A stretch of DNA of 64,000 bases from Tetragonia tetragonoides (Eukaryota > Streptophyta > Magnoliopsida > Caryophyllales > Aizoaceae): NCBI GenBank assembly GCA_038025085.1, contig CM076147.1:44228766-44292765 (forward strand). Reading direction: 5' to 3'. Positions within the stretch are counted from its first letter, which is position 1. Each line of letters starts with the position of its first letter. A program made the translations under genes and the position numbers. The notes beneath the pieces were generated by a model. The model saw nothing but the letters and a program-made list of their open reading frames with translations, did not search any database and was not told the origin of the DNA. Positions 61,310 through 64,000 of the stretch are shown in pieces.

Positions 61310-61416
61310 TTATTATCCTACTAATTTCCAGTAATCGTAATCGCCCCTCCTTCACCGTCATTATTCCCAAACCTATAAAATTCAATTGTCCCGCGTCATT
61401 ATTCGTTCTTCATTTC

Positions 61417-61470
<54 letters not shown>

Positions 61471-61480
61471 TCGTGTAAAA

Positions 61481-64000
61481 ATGAATGTGATAAGTCCTCT
61501 TTTGAGGATTCGTAGTAACAAAAGTAATCCTTAAAATTATTGCTCATCTTTTTTTGTTCAATTCATAATTTGTTAGCAAACTAAGGTTTTTTACTATAAC
61601 CATGACATTTCGCCCTTGTTTATCAATAAATAAAGTTGCTAATTGCGTTGTTTGGTGTTGTTAATTTGGTATGATGTTTTATGTTTTGCTGCTTTGATTC
61701 ATAAGCTGTTAGCAAAATAAGGACCTTTTACTATTTTGGATGCAATGACAATCGGCCCTATTTTGTTGTTAATTTGGAATTGTGATGTTTATAATTAAAT
61801 AAAGTTGCTTGCTTTTTTTTTGTTTTGTTGGCATGATGTTTTTATGTTCTCCTCTAGTACTATGAATTCTTTAATTATTGACTTATAACTAAAACTAGTT
61901 GCATAAGTTAGAAACTGGGTATTGTTGGGTATTGTTCTTTGGTCGTTGTGCTGTGAATCTTTAACTATTTGACTTTAACCTAAAACAAGTTGCATCAGAG
62001 AAGAAAATAAATAAAATAAAAAAGAAAAACAAAAAGAACTTCAAGTGAGAAATCTTATTCTTATGAATATTTTAGTGTGTATTGTGCTTAGTGATTGTGC
62101 TGGGAATTCTTAACTATCTGACTTCAACCTAATTGCATTAATTGCTTATTTCTGAATGTTTCATTTTATTTTATTTTTACTTTCAAGCTAAATCAAGTTG
62201 CTTATTTCTTTCCCAGTATGTTAATATCCTATATTGTGCTTAGTGATTTAATTCTTAACTAATTCACTATAACCTAATTACATTTTATGCGTTTATGTGA
62301 GACTGCTGTTGAAGGGATTTTCTTGTGACTATCTCTTAAGTTGAGGCCTTGTGGAATTGTAATTTGATGTAGAGAGTTCTAGAACAAGGAGTGACATCCC
62401 TTTTGAACAAGCTGCTGCAGAAACCATCTCTTGTCAATCTCCCTCCAATGGAGGATGGGGGACTTCTACTAGTAAGTGCTCATTCACCTTGTCAATTTGG
62501 TTGCACTGGGAGCAAGTCTTCATTCTTCTTGATTGTTGGTGCAGGTACCTCAGGATGTTAGCTATGGCATATGAGAAAACACAGGAACTTGCTAGGGACC
62601 TTCGGGCAGTGGGCTGTGGTGATTTGGATGTTGAGGGTAATTCCCTTTGTTCTTTGCTAATTTTTTCTAAAAATTTTAGGACTTTGACAATTGCTAGTAG
62701 AAGCCCTTTTTTACCTACTACTGTGACTACTGTCTAAAATTTTACCTCTCTAACTCTTGTAGACTACTCTTGTTGGCTTTTATCACTGTGCCATATAAAC
62801 ATTATTCTTCTGATGTTTCAGGCCTAACAGAATCTTCATTTTCTGCACAAAAGGAAGAATACTCTGAACGTGAACAAGCCTCTCCTAGACAACTGTACCA
62901 AGCAAAGGTTGGATCTTCTGCTGCCTCTTTTCCTTACTATCTCTCAGAATGATTATAAATCGTGATTTTTCTTAATGTTTACTCTGCTATGAAGATGGAA
63001 GAATACGTGCTGAAAATCCTTGTGATTCAAGTGGATTTGGGACTATTGGACAATCAAAAGGCGTCTCTGTAGCATCTTCTGACCAGAAGATATCTGTTAC
63101 TGTGGTGACATGAGGAAGCAATTTCTAGTTGCAATTTATTTTCTTCTCAGGTGGTTCTTATTTCCATGTTCACTCAATTTCCTGTTGTTTACCGCATCTC
63201 CAGATATTGCATGCAAATTTCATGTCATTAGAACTCTGTTGTATTTGTTCTTATTCCTTGTTTATGCTTGCGTCATTGTCTATTGACTGTTTACAGTTTG
63301 TTTAGGATTTTGATCATTTTCTGTAATGCCTTTACTTCAGAAAGTCCTAAACCATGAACTATGCAAATGCAATCTCTTCTCCCCCTCATCCCTCTTTGCA
63401 AATTGCCTGAAATTGTCTAAAGAGTTTTAATTTTCTGTGCAACATTCAACTCAAATTCAGAACAAAGGTATAAAAATATACCTGTTTCATCTGCACTACT
63501 TTAATAACCAGAGAGCTGTTTCTGTTAGTAATATACATGCTTGTAACTTTCTGTGCTAAAAGTCTGATACCCTTTGACTTACTTATATTTTATCATCCTC
63601 TTGGTGCTTCTTATAACTATGTTGACTCTGGAACTGGTATACTGGTGGTTGGATCCGCCATCTACCTGTATAGTGCATACTCGCTTATTATTTTTGTCAT
63701 CCGATTCAACCAGTCTTTGTAGCATTGTCTAATGCTTGTGAATTTTGTAAATTATTATTCATAGATATTGACTATTGATGTTTTTGTACAGCCTGCTATA
63801 TTTGCATCCAATGTAAAAGCTGTTATCATTGTCTCCTAGATCAAGTAAGTCGGTGGCACTTCTACTTTCTCAGTTTTCCATTTGGTTAATAAAATCGAAT
63901 CAGTTATCGTTTGGTTGCTACATATACCCAGGTCAGTCGGTATATCACGGAAGAGCTTTAGAGGGCGAGGGAAGGCCTGACTGAAGCTGCAGCTCTGTGA
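61481..64000 (+). pseudogene. Gene B, the only copy with its natural 3' part (unit 4 and right flank)
   Basis: Same exons 1-5 as the other copies, including the exon 3 shift. Exon 1 here ends AACAAAA|GTAA instead of AACAAAG|GTAA, so the last exon base is A. Beyond 63748 the intron continues to an acceptor (TTTTTGTACAG) and an exon at 63792-63844 (one frame reads CYICIQCKSCYHCLLDQ), then a donor GTAAGT. A further exon from 63932 joins in phase and reads VSRYITEEL, a TAG, then RAREGLTEAAAL and TGA. The two TAG-separated parts look like one helical sequence, so a nonsense change is possible. The gene may run past the window. Family not recognised. Confidence 0.45.

Larger units (their letters stand above)
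45632..63747. repeat. Tandem unit 4 (18,116 bp)
   Basis: Third full-length copy and the last. At 63748 the sequence continues as gene B intron (TAAATTATTATTC) instead of switching to the MITE, so this unit retains the ancestral right-hand junction. It carries a private change in the first base pairs of the Copia LTR (46770 onward) and at the gene B exon 1 donor. Confidence 0.97.

Noticed and set aside
9376..63747. CRISPR or satellite-like interpretation of the repeated structure
   Set aside because: Repeat period is ~18 kb with genes and transposons inside; this is segmental tandem duplication in a plant genome.

Overview
This is nuclear DNA of a flowering plant, probably a eudicot. The signs are AT-rich intergenic DNA, GT-AG introns, (CT)n and (TA)n microsatellites, a Stowaway-type MITE, a Mutator-like element (MULE) and a Copia-type LTR element primed by initiator tRNA-Met. 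I cannot name the species. There is no bacterial, organellar or CRISPR content.

The dominant structure is a tandem array of four copies of one ~18.1 kb segment, complete in the window and flanked by single-copy DNA on both sides. Unit 1 is 1208-9375 and lacks about 10 kb internally. Unit 2 is 9376-27494, unit 3 is 27495-45631 and unit 4 is 45632-63747. The left flank (1-1207) holds the only complete copy of a Stowaway MITE (1146-1405). The right flank (63748-64000) holds the natural continuation of a plus-strand gene. Every unit-to-unit junction joins the same point in that gene to the same point inside the MITE, with TTTG microhomology. The ancestral locus and the duplication breakpoints can therefore be read directly.

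Each full unit, left to right, holds: a truncated MITE; ~0.9 kb of plain intergenic DNA; a gag-only Copia-type element with intact LTRs, 5-bp target duplication and an open gag-protease frame on the minus strand; ~1.6 kb intergenic; a small gene for a secreted Gly/Pro/Ser-rich peptide (plus); an RNase H-like relic (minus); a possible small exon (minus); a 3.95 kb MULE with ~100-bp terminal inverted repeats and a perfect 9-bp target duplication; an isolated exon next to the MULE (minus); gene A (minus, multi-exon, apparently decayed); a shared divergent promoter with a W-box/CGCG minisatellite; and gene B (plus, multi-exon, apparently frameshifted). In units 1-3 gene B is cut by the junction. 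Only unit 4 runs into its real 3' part.

Order of events: the MITE, Copia and MULE insertions came first, because each sits at the same site with the same target duplication in every unit that keeps it. The tandem amplification followed, then the ~10 kb loss from unit 1. Units are nearly identical by eye, but the few differences group the units in mutually incompatible ways, which points to gene conversion or unequal crossing-over among them.
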